This document shows, in pieces, positions 45,925-54,017 of a stretch of DNA of 62,575 nt. Source of the stretch: Myxococcota bacterium. Its GTDB lineage: Bacteria > Myxococcota_A > UBA796 > UBA9615 > JAKLKC01. How positions within the stretch are numbered: position 1 is the stretch's first letter; every line of letters begins with the position of its first letter. The translations under genes and the position numbers were made by a program. The notes below the pieces were generated by a model. It had not been told where the DNA came from and searched no databases. It was given only the letters and a program-made list of their open reading frames with translations. The DNA lies in contig JAKLKC010000041.1 of assembly GCA_023150875.1 (NCBI GenBank), forward strand, positions 1 to 62,575, written 5' to 3'.

Positions 45925-46244
45925 GAAGAACGCCGGTGGGCGGACCCGGAGGAGCGGATGGGCATGGGACCGCCACGCACTCCCCGCACGCTAGCAGGTC
46001 GGCTCCTCCGCCTCAATCGGCGGGGCCATTACGGGCGCGGGCGGGGCGGCAGCGAAGATTCAGGGCGAGGGGTGGGAGAAATGTGAATGTGTTGGTACGT
46101 GACCCCCTAGCCCCCCACAATCGGCGGGGCCATTACGGGCGCGAGCGGGGCGGCAGCGAAGATTCAGGGCGAGGGGTGGGAGAAATGTGAATGTGTTGGT
46201 ACGTGACCCCCTAGCCTTGAGCCTCGTGACCCCCTAGCCCCAGC
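45925..46244. other. Intergenic region dominated by a duplicated 99-base unit
   Basis: 320 bases between a leftward gene start and a leftward gene stop. It holds two copies of a 99-base repeat and part of a third. No open frame or RNA gene is recognised. A CTAGCG-type weak -10 for the leftward operon may lie near 45990. Confidence 0.55.
46014..46216. repeat. 99-base direct repeat, two copies plus a fragment
   Basis: Copy 1 is 46014-46112 and copy 2 is 46118-46216 (period 104), differing at one base. Each runs from CAATCGGCGGGGCC to GTACGTGACCCCCTAGCC. A third, partial copy of the end (CGTGACCCCCTAGCC) lies at 46224-46238. Confidence 0.85.
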
Positions 46245-47390
46245 TCAGCTCCCCCCACCGAGGGGCAGTTCCACGCCCGCGGTCAGGGCGAGCAAGGGGG
46301 AGATCCGCGGCCCGCTCCCGGTGGAAGAGGGATCGATCCGGGGTGTGAACGCGGCCTGGGCCATCAGGCGGGCGTGGAAGCCGACGCCGGACGGGGCGGC
46401 GATCCTCAGCCCGACTTCGGGGCCGGTGGCGATGAGGGGCCCGCCGGGATCGGGGGGAGGTTCCCCGCCCAGGGCGGGGGTATCGCCCAAGGGATCGAGG
46501 TAGCGCCCGCTCACCGACCAGCCCAGGTCGAAGCGTGCCGGGCCGCGGCCGAGGCCGACGCCGAGGGCCAGGGTGCCCCCGAGGTCCAGGCGGGGCCTCC
46601 TCCCCTCCGCGGGGGGGATCAGGCCGACGTCCAGGCCCAGGCTCGCCTGGGGTCGCACCCGGCCGGAGGTCGGACCGATCCGGGCCACGCCCAGGTGGAG
46701 GCCAGCGCCGACGGGCAGGTCGGGAGCGGCGTGGGAGCCAGGTCCCAGCGACACCCCGGCGCCGGCCCGCAGGGCCCAGAAGCCGGCGCGTGGCGCCGCA
46801 GCGACCTTCCCGTGCCCACCGCCAGGGGCACGGAGGGGATCGCCCTCGGTGGTGCCCCGAGGTGGGACGGCGGCAGGCGGAGCGGGCGGGGCGGGCGGAG
46901 CCGGCGGGGCGGGCGTGCGGGTCGCGGGGGGGACCGGATCGCCGCTTCCCACCTCGCTCCCGGTCGGCTCCGAAGGTCGGACCTCGATGGAGAGCCCCGC
47001 GGACTCGGCCACGGGCACGGGGGGCGGGGGCGACGGCGCAGGGAGAGCAGGTTCGACCGCCGCGGGGGTCGGGAGAGCGTCGGGCCCGGGCCCTCGGTCC
47101 GCGACCGCGACGGGGGCCGGCTCGGGGAAGTCCGCCGCCGGGCGCCCCCACATCGCCCACCCCGCGGCGAGACCCGCGGCGGCGCCGGTGGCGATCCACG
47201 CCACCGCCCGGGTGGCCAGCGCCCCCATGGGGCCGGCGGGTGCGGCGGCGGCGGGCGGCGCCGGAGCGGGGACCCGGGTCAGCACCTGGTCCGCGGTAAA
47301 CCCGGGGACCGCCGCGGGGCTGGCCTCCAGGGACCGGAGGGCCGCGTCCAGCGCCTCGTCGTCCGCCAGGAGGTCGTCGATTTCCCTCAC
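46245..47390 (-). CDS. Sigma-factor-linked membrane protein with beta-barrel-like C-terminus
   Basis: A 381-residue protein co-encoded with an ECF sigma factor. A short cytoplasmic N-terminus (REIDDLLADDEALDAALRSL) is followed by a transmembrane helix near 65-90 and a long Pro-rich linker. The C-terminal 170 residues alternate Gly and hydrophobic residues (FWALRAGAGVSLGPGS, ASLGLDVGLIPP, GTLALGVGLGRG, ALTAGVELPLGGG), as in an outer-membrane barrel. The GTG start overlaps the sigma factor stop. The place and topology suggest an anti-sigma factor; the barrel-like end is unusual and the zinc-binding HxxxCxxC motif is absent. Confidence 0.7.
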   Translation of the reverse strand: MREIDDLLADDEALDAALRSLEASPAAVPGFTADQVLTRVPAPAPPAAAAPAGPMGALATRAVAWIATGAAAGLAAGWAMWGRPAADFPEPAPVAVADRGPGPDALPTPAAVEPALPAPSPPPPVPVAESAGLSIEVRPSEPTGSEVGSGDPVPPATRTPAPPAPPAPPAPPAAVPPRGTTEGDPLRAPGGGHGKVAAAPRAGFWALRAGAGVSLGPGSHAAPDLPVGAGLHLGVARIGPTSGRVRPQASLGLDVGLIPPAEGRRPRLDLGGTLALGVGLGRGPARFDLGWSVSGRYLDPLGDTPALGGEPPPDPGGPLIATGPEVGLRIAAPSGVGFHARLMAQAAFTPRIDPSSTGSGPRISPLLALTAGVELPLGGGS

Positions 47391-47974
47391 TCGACCTCCC
47401 CCCAGGCCCGCCGGCCCTCCGACGCAGGGACCCGGGTCAAGCTCTCGCGGATCTGCTTGCGCGCGTATGAGAGCTGGGAGCGGACCTGGGACTCGTCCAG
47501 CCCGACGACCGCCGCCGTCTCCTCCCCCGAGAGGCCGTGGACCACCCGGAGCAGCAGCACCTCCCGGTGGGGCGCGGGCAAGGCTGCGACCGCCGCCTCC
47601 AATCGCCCGGCGACCTGGCCCAGCATGGCTTCCGCCTCGGGGGAGGGCGGCACGTTCAGCGAGGCGGTGATGTCCACCACCCGGTCGCGGGCGAGCTGGT
47701 CCCGGCGCCTCTCCCGGAGCGAGTCGATGCACAGCCGGTGCGCCACCGTGAACAGGTAGGCCCGCACCGATCCCCTCCCCTCCCACCGCTCGGGGTGGGA
47801 GGCCACCCGCACCATGGCCTCGGAGGCGACGTCGTCGGCCAGTCCGCGGTTCCGCAGCAGCCTCAGCGCGTACGCCTTCAGCCGCGGCGCGTACCGCTCG
47901 AACAGGGTCCGGAACGCCTCCCGGTCGCCCCGGGCGTACGCGCCCAGCAGCTCCTCGTCCGTGGCCTCGGCCAT
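47387..47974 (-). CDS. ECF-type RNA polymerase sigma factor
   Basis: A 195-residue sigma-70 family factor. Region 2: AFRTLFERYAPRLKAYALRLL then DDVASEAMVRVASHPERW. Region 4: LPAPHREVLLLRVVHGLSGE, ETAAVVGLDESQVRSQLSYA. It directs RNA polymerase to a stress or envelope regulon. It is probably controlled by the overlapping downstream membrane protein. GGACGGAG lies just before the ATG. Confidence 0.92.
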   Translation of the reverse strand: MAEATDEELLGAYARGDREAFRTLFERYAPRLKAYALRLLRNRGLADDVASEAMVRVASHPERWEGRGSVRAYLFTVAHRLCIDSLRERRRDQLARDRVVDITASLNVPPSPEAEAMLGQVAGRLEAAVAALPAPHREVLLLRVVHGLSGEETAAVVGLDESQVRSQLSYARKQIRESLTRVPASEGRRAWGEVE

Positions 47975-48092
47975 CTCCGTCCCGACGGGAGCGCGCCCGG
48001 CCTTGGGGGCCCCACACGCAGAGTGACGCAGGAGGAGGCCGGACGTGGAGAGGGGTGGTCGTTTTTTCCTGCCGCGGCGGCGTTAGGGGCCC

Positions 48093-48755
48093 TCAGCCGT
48101 ACCGGGGGGCCACGACTCCCAGGAGGTCCTCGAAGCGGTCCAGCAGGTGATCGGGCCCGAGGGCGGCCAGGAATGTCCGGTCCCTGCCCCCCCAGGTGGC
48201 CGCCGCCGTCGCGCACCCCGCGGCCCGGCCCGCCTCGACGTCCCTCTCGGTGTCCCCGACGAACAGGACCCGGGAGGGCTCGGCGGGCAGGAGGCGCAGG
48301 ACCCGGTACACGATCTCGGGATCGGGCTTCGGGAGGAAGTCGTCCGTCCCCTGGATGTGGTGGAAGTATCCGTGGATATTGAAGAACTCCGCCTGCTGCC
48401 GGGCGCGGTGGGTCGGCTTGGTGGTGGCGATGGCGAGGCGCAGGTGGGCGAGGCGCTGGAGGGTCTCCACCACCCCCGGGAAGACCGCCGTGGTCGCGTT
48501 GCCGTGGACGTGGTGGTGATCGCGGTAGCGCTCGACGAAGCGCTCCCACGCCGCCCCCACCGGCACCTCGCCGGTGAACCGGCGCCAGACGTCGTCCAGG
48601 GGGTGCCCCATCTCCCCCAGGAGATCCACCTCGGCCACGCTCCTCTCGACATCCCCGAAGGCGAGGTGCATGCACCGCGCGAGGTCCCGGGCGGAGTCCA
48701 CGAGGGTCCCGTCGAAGTCGAAGACGACGAGGTCGAACGGGCGCGCCGCGCTCAC
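48093..48755 (-). CDS. HAD-superfamily phosphatase (phosphoglycolate-phosphatase-like)
   Basis: A 220-residue HAD hydrolase: motif I DFDGTLVDS with nucleophile Asp13 and Asp15, motif II in IATTKPTHRARQ, motif III/IV Lys in FLPKPDPEIVYR and FVGDTERDVEAGRAAG. The cap is the small helical type seen in Gph/PGP and beta-phosphoglucomutase. Substrate is uncertain. The GTG start overlaps the cupin stop by four bases, so the two are co-translated. Confidence 0.9.
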   Translation of the reverse strand: MSAARPFDLVVFDFDGTLVDSARDLARCMHLAFGDVERSVAEVDLLGEMGHPLDDVWRRFTGEVPVGAAWERFVERYRDHHHVHGNATTAVFPGVVETLQRLAHLRLAIATTKPTHRARQQAEFFNIHGYFHHIQGTDDFLPKPDPEIVYRVLRLLPAEPSRVLFVGDTERDVEAGRAAGCATAAATWGGRDRTFLAALGPDHLLDRFEDLLGVVAPRYG

Positions 48756-49273
48756 TCGGCGACCCGCTCACCTTGAGTGAACCGCTGCTCGGGACCGGAG
48801 GGCGTGTAGACCTGTACCGCCACCAAGGCCGGACCCGCGGCGTCCACCGCCACCCCGTGGGGGACTCCCCGAGGCACCCGCACGGCGTCCCCGGCACCCA
48901 CCCGGAAGAGGTCGGCGCCGATCCGCATCGTGCCACCCCCCTCCTGGATCCACAGCAGCTCGTCGCTGGACTCGTGGACGTGGACGGCCACCTCCACCCC
49001 GGGCTCGGCGGTCAGTCGGCTCACGGCGGCGTCCCTCGCGCCGGTGGTGTCCGGGCCGTGGAGGAAGCGGACCTTCACCTTCCCGCCTGCGACGGCCCAC
49101 GTCGGCTGCCGCGCCGGGCCCGCGAGGAGGGCGGCGTTGGCGGGCGATGGGTGGGCTGGATCGGGATCGGCGCTCGCCAGCGCCTCCCCGCCGGCCACGG
49201 TGGGAGCGACGCACGGGACGGCGAGCAGGGCGAGCCCCAGGCCGGTGGCGACTCGGGCAACGAAGCGGGTCAT
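48752..49273 (-). CDS. Exported cupin-domain protein
   Basis: A 173-residue protein with a signal peptide (GLGLALLAVPCVAPTVAGGEA) and a single cupin barrel: EVAVHVHESSDELLWIQEGG supplies the metal-binding His/His/Glu, and DAVRVPRGVPHGV the second motif. Function may be a small dioxygenase, isomerase or binding protein. GGAGG lies 6 bases upstream of the ATG. It overlaps the HAD phosphatase gene; the acyl-CoA operon lies upstream on the same strand. Confidence 0.85.
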   Translation of the reverse strand: MTRFVARVATGLGLALLAVPCVAPTVAGGEALASADPDPAHPSPANAALLAGPARQPTWAVAGGKVKVRFLHGPDTTGARDAAVSRLTAEPGVEVAVHVHESSDELLWIQEGGGTMRIGADLFRVGAGDAVRVPRGVPHGVAVDAAGPALVAVQVYTPSGPEQRFTQGERVAE

Positions 49274-49320
49274 GGTGGTCCTCCATGCCGCGCCGGAGCG
49301 GCGGGCCCCGCCTCCTGGGG

Positions 49321-49737
49321 TCAGCCCCCCAACGCCGGGCGGAGGCGGGCGTCGAAGAAGCGGACCACGTCCCCGGTGGAGGTGCCGGGGCCGAAGACCT
49401 CCGCCACCCCCGCCGCCTTGAGGGCGGGGACGTCTCCGGCGGGGATGATCCCCCCCGCCACCAGGGGCACGGCCTCCATGCCCTCCGCCCGCAGCAGGCG
49501 GATCACCTCGGGCAGCAGGGTGCCGTGGGCCCCCGAGAGCACCGAGAGCCCGATGGCGTCCACGTCCTCCTGGAGCGCCGTCCTCACGATCATCTCCGGC
49601 GTCTGGTGGAGGCCGGTGTAGATCACCTCGTAGCCCGCGTCCCGGAGCGCCCGGGCGATCACCTTCGCGCCCCGGTCGTGGCCGTCCAGGCCGGGCTTGC
49701 CCACCAGGATCCGAGGGCGGCGCGCGGCATCGGACAT
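49321..49737 (-). CDS. B12-binding subunit of an acyl-CoA mutase
   Basis: A 138-residue stand-alone cobalamin-binding domain of the methylmalonyl-CoA mutase C-terminal type. The cobalt-ligand motif is DGHDRG with His20, followed by [19 protein letters not shown] and [12 protein letters not shown]. Split mutases (isobutyryl-, 2-hydroxyisobutyryl- or ethylmalonyl-CoA mutase-like) use such a small subunit with a separate large subunit, not seen here. It starts one base after the acyl-CoA dehydrogenase stop and ends the operon, so it probably serves branched or propionyl-type acyl-CoA metabolism. Confidence 0.9.
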   Translation of the reverse strand: MSDAARRPRILVGKPGLDGHDRGAKVIARALRDAGYEVIYTGLHQTPEMIVRTALQEDVDAIGLSVLSGAHGTLLPEVIRLLRAEGMEAVPLVAGGIIPAGDVPALKAAGVAEVFGPGTSTGDVVRFFDARLRPALGG

Positions 49738-49738
49738 G

Positions 49739-50905
49739 TCAGCCCCCCGCGCCCCGGTAGTTCCCCTTGAGGATGTTCGTGGCCACCACGAGCCGCTGGA
49801 TCTCCGAAGTCCCCTCGTAGAGATCGCAGATCTTGGCGTCCCGGTAGAGGCGCTCGACGGCGAACTCCCGGATGTACCCGTAGCCCCCGTGGACCTGCAC
49901 GGCGTGGTTGGTCGCCCACACCGCCGTCTCCGACGAGAAGACCTTGGCCATCGCGGACTCCACGGAGTGGTTCTCTCCCTGGTCCCTCAGTCGGGCCGCC
50001 CGGTGGATCAGCAGGCGGGAGGCGTCGATGCGGGTCGCCATGTCGGCGAGCTTCCACTGGATCGCCTGGAAGTTGGCGATGGGCTGGTCGAACGCCTTGC
50101 GCTCCTGGCTGTAGCGCAGGGCCTCGTCGAAGGCGGCGCGGGCGATCCCCACCGCCTGGGTGGCGATCCCGATCCGCCCGCCGTCCAGGGTGGCCATGGC
50201 GACGGTGAAGCCCCGCCCCTCCTGGCCCAGCAGGTTCTCCTCGGGCACCTCGCAGTCCTCCAGGAGGATCTCCGAGGTGGACGAGCCCTTGAGGCCCATC
50301 TTGTGCTCGACCTTCCCCACCCGGTACCCGGGGAAGCCCTTCTCGACGATGAAAGCGCACACCCCCTTGGACCGGAGGGCGGGGTCCAGGGTCGCGTACA
50401 CCACCGCCACGTCCGCCTGGGGTCCGTTGGTGATGAACTGCTTGACGCCGTTGAGGATCCAGCGATCCCCCTTCTTGACGCAGGTGGCCTTCATCGCCAC
50501 CGCGTCGGATCCGGAGCCGGGCTCGGTGAGGCAGTAGCAGCCCACCCGCTCGCCGCTGGCGAGGCCCGGCAGGTACCGCGACTTCTGGGCCAGGGTGCCG
50601 AACTTCAGGATCGGCACCTCCACCAGCGAGTTCTGCACGCTCATGGCGACGCCGGTGGAGGCGCAGCCCCAGCACACCTCCTCCAGCGCCAGCACGTAGT
50701 CCACGGTGCTCATGCCCGCGCCGCCGTACTCCTGGGGCACCACCATCCCCAGAAGTCCCAGCTCGCCCATCTCGCGCCAGGCGGGCCAGGGGAACTCCCC
50801 CGTCTCGTCCAGGTGGGGGGCCCGGGGCCAGAGCTTCTCTCGGGCGTAGTCCCGGACGGTGGACTGGAGCAGTCTCTGCTCCTCGGTGGGCTGGAAGTCG
50901 ATCAC
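49739..50905 (-). CDS. Acyl-CoA dehydrogenase
   Basis: A 388-residue FAD-dependent acyl-CoA dehydrogenase of the short-chain/butyryl type. [13 protein letters not shown] and [11 protein letters not shown] bind [15 protein letters not shown] is conserved; the catalytic Glu is in [11 protein letters not shown] near residue 369. It oxidises acyl-CoA to 2-enoyl-CoA, passing electrons to ETF (not in the window). The GTG start at 50905 has GAGGAG upstream. It is fourth in the leftward operon. Confidence 0.95.
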   Translation of the reverse strand: MIDFQPTEEQRLLQSTVRDYAREKLWPRAPHLDETGEFPWPAWREMGELGLLGMVVPQEYGGAGMSTVDYVLALEEVCWGCASTGVAMSVQNSLVEVPILKFGTLAQKSRYLPGLASGERVGCYCLTEPGSGSDAVAMKATCVKKGDRWILNGVKQFITNGPQADVAVVYATLDPALRSKGVCAFIVEKGFPGYRVGKVEHKMGLKGSSTSEILLEDCEVPEENLLGQEGRGFTVAMATLDGGRIGIATQAVGIARAAFDEALRYSQERKAFDQPIANFQAIQWKLADMATRIDASRLLIHRAARLRDQGENHSVESAMAKVFSSETAVWATNHAVQVHGGYGYIREFAVERLYRDAKICDLYEGTSEIQRLVVATNILKGNYRGAGG

Positions 50906-50965
50906 GGTGGCTCCTCTGTCACGGCCCGCGCCGGCGGCGGGCCCAACGCGGCGGCGGGGTGCGGA

Positions 50966-51775
50966 TCAGCGCCCGTGGAAGGTCGGGCGGCGCTTCTCGA
51001 CGAAGGCGCCCATTCCCTCCTTCTGGTCCTCGGTGGCGAAGCACAGACCGAACAGGGCCGCCTCCTGCTCCAGGCCCCGGGGGAGGTCCAGCTCGGACCC
51101 GGCGTCCAGGGCCCTCTTGGCCAGGCGCACCGCCATGGGGCCCTTCTGGAGGACGGTGGCGGCGATCTCCCTCGCCGCGGCCACCGCCTGGCCCTCGTCC
51201 ACCACCCGGACGGCGAGTCCGAGGGCGAGGGCCTCGTCGGCCTTGACCTGGCGGCCGGTGAGCACCAGCTCCCGGGCCCGCTGCGCCCCCACGAGGCGGA
51301 CCAGGCGCTGGGTGCCGCCGAAGCCGGGGATCACCCCCAGGTTCACCTCGGGCTGGCCGAAGCGGGCGTTGCGGGCGCAGACCACCAGGTCGCAGGCCAT
51401 CGCCAGCTCGCAGCCACCCCCCAGGGCGAAGCCGTTCACCGCCGCCACGGTCAGGCCCGGGAACGAGGCGATCCGGTCCAGGGCCGCCTGCCCGCGACGG
51501 GCGAAGTCCAGCGCCTGGGCGGCGGTGAAGGCGCGCATCTCGGCGATGTCGGCGCCGGCGACGAACGCCTTTTCCCCGGCCCCGGTCAGGACCACCGCCC
51601 GGACCGAGCCATGGGGCGCGGCGGCGGCGAACCAGCGATCGATGTCGGCGATCACCGCCGAGTCGAGGGCGTTCAGGACCTGGGGCCGATCGATGGTGAC
51701 CACGGCGAGGGCGCCATCGAGCTCGACGCTCAGGGCGCCGAAGCGTCCCGCCAGGATGTGTTCCGATGCGCTCAT
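50966..51775 (-). CDS. Enoyl-CoA hydratase (crotonase)
   Basis: A 269-residue crotonase: AFVAGADIAEMRAF and ALGGGCELAMACDLVV form the oxyanion hole, with the catalytic acids in GGGCE and QPEVNLGVIPGFGGTQRL, matching the E. coli/clostridial Crt pattern closely. It hydrates crotonyl- or other enoyl-CoA. GGAGGGGAGGT lies just upstream of the ATG. It sits between the dehydrogenases of the same pathway. Confidence 0.94.
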   Translation of the reverse strand: MSASEHILAGRFGALSVELDGALAVVTIDRPQVLNALDSAVIADIDRWFAAAAPHGSVRAVVLTGAGEKAFVAGADIAEMRAFTAAQALDFARRGQAALDRIASFPGLTVAAVNGFALGGGCELAMACDLVVCARNARFGQPEVNLGVIPGFGGTQRLVRLVGAQRARELVLTGRQVKADEALALGLAVRVVDEGQAVAAAREIAATVLQKGPMAVRLAKRALDAGSELDLPRGLEQEAALFGLCFATEDQKEGMGAFVEKRRPTFHGR

Positions 51776-51793
51776 GGGACCTCCCCTCCGCCG

Positions 51794-52669
51794 TCAGGCC
51801 TTGCCCTCGGAGTAGTCATGGACCCCGCGCCCGGTCTTGCGTCCCAGGAGTCCCGCCTCCACGTACTTCCGCAGCAGGGGCGAGGGCCGGTACTTGGAGT
51901 CGCCCAGGCCCTGGTGCAGGACCTCCATGATGGCCAGGCAGGTGTCGAGGCCGATGAAGTCCGCCAGGGTGAGGGGCCCCATGGGCACGTTGGTGCCGAG
52001 CCTCATGGCGGTGTCGATGTCGGCGGCGGTGCCGATCCCCTCGTCCAGCACGTAGAAGGCCTCGTTGATGTACGGCATCAGGATCCGGTTCACCACGAAG
52101 CCGGGGTAGTCCTTGCTGGCGAGCACGCAGGTCTTCCCCAGCGCCTCCCCCAGGGCCAGGGTGGTGCCCAGCGTCTCGTCCGAGGTGCGGAAGCCGCGGA
52201 TCACCTCGATGAGCTTCATCACGGGCACCGGGTTCATGAAGTGCATGCCGATGACCCGGTCGGGGCGCTTCGTGGCCGCGGCGATCCGGGTGATGGAGAT
52301 CGACGACGTGTTGCTCGCCAGGATCGCGCCCGGGCGGCAGGCCTGGTCGAGGCTCCGGAAGATCGCCAGCTTGACGGTCTCGTTCTCGCTGACCGCCTCC
52401 ACCACCAGGTCGGCCTCGCCCATGTCGGCGATCCCCGCGACGGGCCGGAGGCGGGCGGCGACGGCGTCCCGGGCCTCGGCGGTCATCTTCTCCTTCTTCA
52501 CCAGGCGGTCGAGCTGGGCCACCACGCCCCGCACCCCCCGCTCCGCCGCGGCGAGGTCCAGATCCGCCAGCCGCACATCGAGCCCCGCCTGGGCCGCCAC
52601 CTGGGCGATCCCCCCGCCCATCTGTCCCGCGCCGACCACCCCGAGCACACCGATCCCGTGACCCGACAT
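51794..52669 (-). CDS. 3-hydroxyacyl-CoA (3-hydroxybutyryl-CoA) dehydrogenase
   Basis: A 291-residue stand-alone HBD-type dehydrogenase. The NAD-binding motif is [35 protein letters not shown] carries the catalytic His, and [20 protein letters not shown] the conserved Asn. It interconverts 3-hydroxyacyl-CoA and 3-ketoacyl-CoA. Start 52669 was chosen because GGAGGT lies 13 bases upstream and the Rossmann motif then starts near residue 9; the ATG at 52732 would add 21 unrelated residues. Confidence 0.94.
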   Translation of the reverse strand: MSGHGIGVLGVVGAGQMGGGIAQVAAQAGLDVRLADLDLAAAERGVRGVVAQLDRLVKKEKMTAEARDAVAARLRPVAGIADMGEADLVVEAVSENETVKLAIFRSLDQACRPGAILASNTSSISITRIAAATKRPDRVIGMHFMNPVPVMKLIEVIRGFRTSDETLGTTLALGEALGKTCVLASKDYPGFVVNRILMPYINEAFYVLDEGIGTAADIDTAMRLGTNVPMGPLTLADFIGLDTCLAIMEVLHQGLGDSKYRPSPLLRKYVEAGLLGRKTGRGVHDYSEGKA

Positions 52670-52757
52670 CTCGCCAACCTCCTGCCCGGCGGCCTCCGCG
52701 GCCCCCGAACCGACCTTCTCCGCCCCGATCACGCTCCGGCCGCGGCGCCTCTCGCCG

Positions 52758-53942
52758 TCAGCCCACCGCCTCCACCGCCAGGGCCACCGCCTCGCCGCCG
52801 CCGATGCACAGGCTGGCGATCCCCCGGCGGGCGCCCCGGGCCTTCATGGCGTGGAGCAGCGTCACCAGGATCCGGGCCCCGGAGGCGCCGATGGGGTGCC
52901 CCAGGGCGACGGCCCCGCCGTTCACGTTGACCTTCGCCGGATCCAGGCCGAGCTTGTCCTGCACCGCCAGGCTGACGACGGAGAACGCCTCGTTGACCTC
53001 GAAGAGGTCGACCTCCCCGAGCCCCCAACCCAGCTTCGTCACCAGCTTCTCGATGGCGAAGGCGGGCGCCGTGGTGAACCACTCCGGGTCCTGGGCGTGG
53101 CTGACGTGGCCGACCACCCGGGCCAGGGGCGAGCGCCCCAGGGCGCGGGCCTTGTCGGCCGAGGTCACCACCAGGGCCGCGGCGCCGTCGTTGATGGTGG
53201 AGGCGTTCCCCGCGGTGACCGTGCCGTCCTTGGGCTGGAACACCGGGCGCAGCCCGGGCAGCTTCTCGACGGGGGACGCGAAGGGCTCCTCGTCCCGGGC
53301 GAAGGGGACGGGGTCCCCCCTGCGCTGGGGCACCGGCACGGGCACGATCTCCTCGACGAAGCGCCCCTCCTCCACCGCCGCCCGGGCCCTGCGGTAGGAC
53401 TCCAGGGCGAACGCGTCCTGCCGGTCCTTGGGGATCGCCTGCTCCCGGGCGCAGATCTCGGCGGCGCTGCCCATGTGGAAGTCGTTGTACACGTCCCAGA
53501 GGCCGTCCCGGACCATGGAGTCCACGAGCTGGCCGTGGCCCATCCGGTAGCCGTCGCGAGCCTTCTCCAGCAGGTAGGGGGACCGGGACATGTTCTCCAT
53601 GCCGCCGGCGACGACGACCTCGGCGTCGCCGAGGGCGATCTGCTGGTGCGCGAGCATCACCGCCTTCAGGCCCGAGCCGCACACCTTGTTGACCGTCGTG
53701 CAGGCGACGGAGCGGGGGAGGCCGGCGAAGAGGGCGGCCTGGCGGGCGGGCGCCTGCCCGACGCCCGCGGGCAGCACCGTGCCCATGATGGCCTCCTCCA
53801 CGTCCGAAGGAGCGATCCCGGCCCGCTCGACGGCGGCCTGGATGGCCACCGCGCCGAGGCGGGGCCCCGGGACCGAGGAGAGCCCCCCCATGAAGGAGCC
53901 GATGGGGGTGCGTGCCCCCGAGAGGATCACCACATCGCGCAT
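52758..53942 (-). CDS. Acetyl-CoA acetyltransferase (thiolase)
   Basis: A 394-residue thiolase with Cys88 in [13 protein letters not shown], catalytic His in [16 protein letters not shown] and second Cys in [13 protein letters not shown]. It closely resembles the short-chain AtoB/PhaA type. First gene of the leftward acyl-CoA operon: acetyl-CoA condensation followed by the HBD, Crt and acyl-CoA dehydrogenase steps, or the reverse in degradation. GGAGGAG precedes the ATG. Confidence 0.95.
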   Translation of the reverse strand: MRDVVILSGARTPIGSFMGGLSSVPGPRLGAVAIQAAVERAGIAPSDVEEAIMGTVLPAGVGQAPARQAALFAGLPRSVACTTVNKVCGSGLKAVMLAHQQIALGDAEVVVAGGMENMSRSPYLLEKARDGYRMGHGQLVDSMVRDGLWDVYNDFHMGSAAEICAREQAIPKDRQDAFALESYRRARAAVEEGRFVEEIVPVPVPQRRGDPVPFARDEEPFASPVEKLPGLRPVFQPKDGTVTAGNASTINDGAAALVVTSADKARALGRSPLARVVGHVSHAQDPEWFTTAPAFAIEKLVTKLGWGLGEVDLFEVNEAFSVVSLAVQDKLGLDPAKVNVNGGAVALGHPIGASGARILVTLLHAMKARGARRGIASLCIGGGEAVALAVEAVG

Positions 53943-54017
53943 CGCCCATCTCCTCCGCCGGTCGCGCCCGGGGCTCGCCCCCGCGTGCCGCCGGGAGACC
54001 TCCCGGGGGCCGGCCGT

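Noticed and set aside
46014-46216. CRISPR or riboswitch
   Set aside because: Only two long contiguous copies, no spacer structure, and no recognisable riboswitch core; the downstream gene on the left is transcribed away from it.
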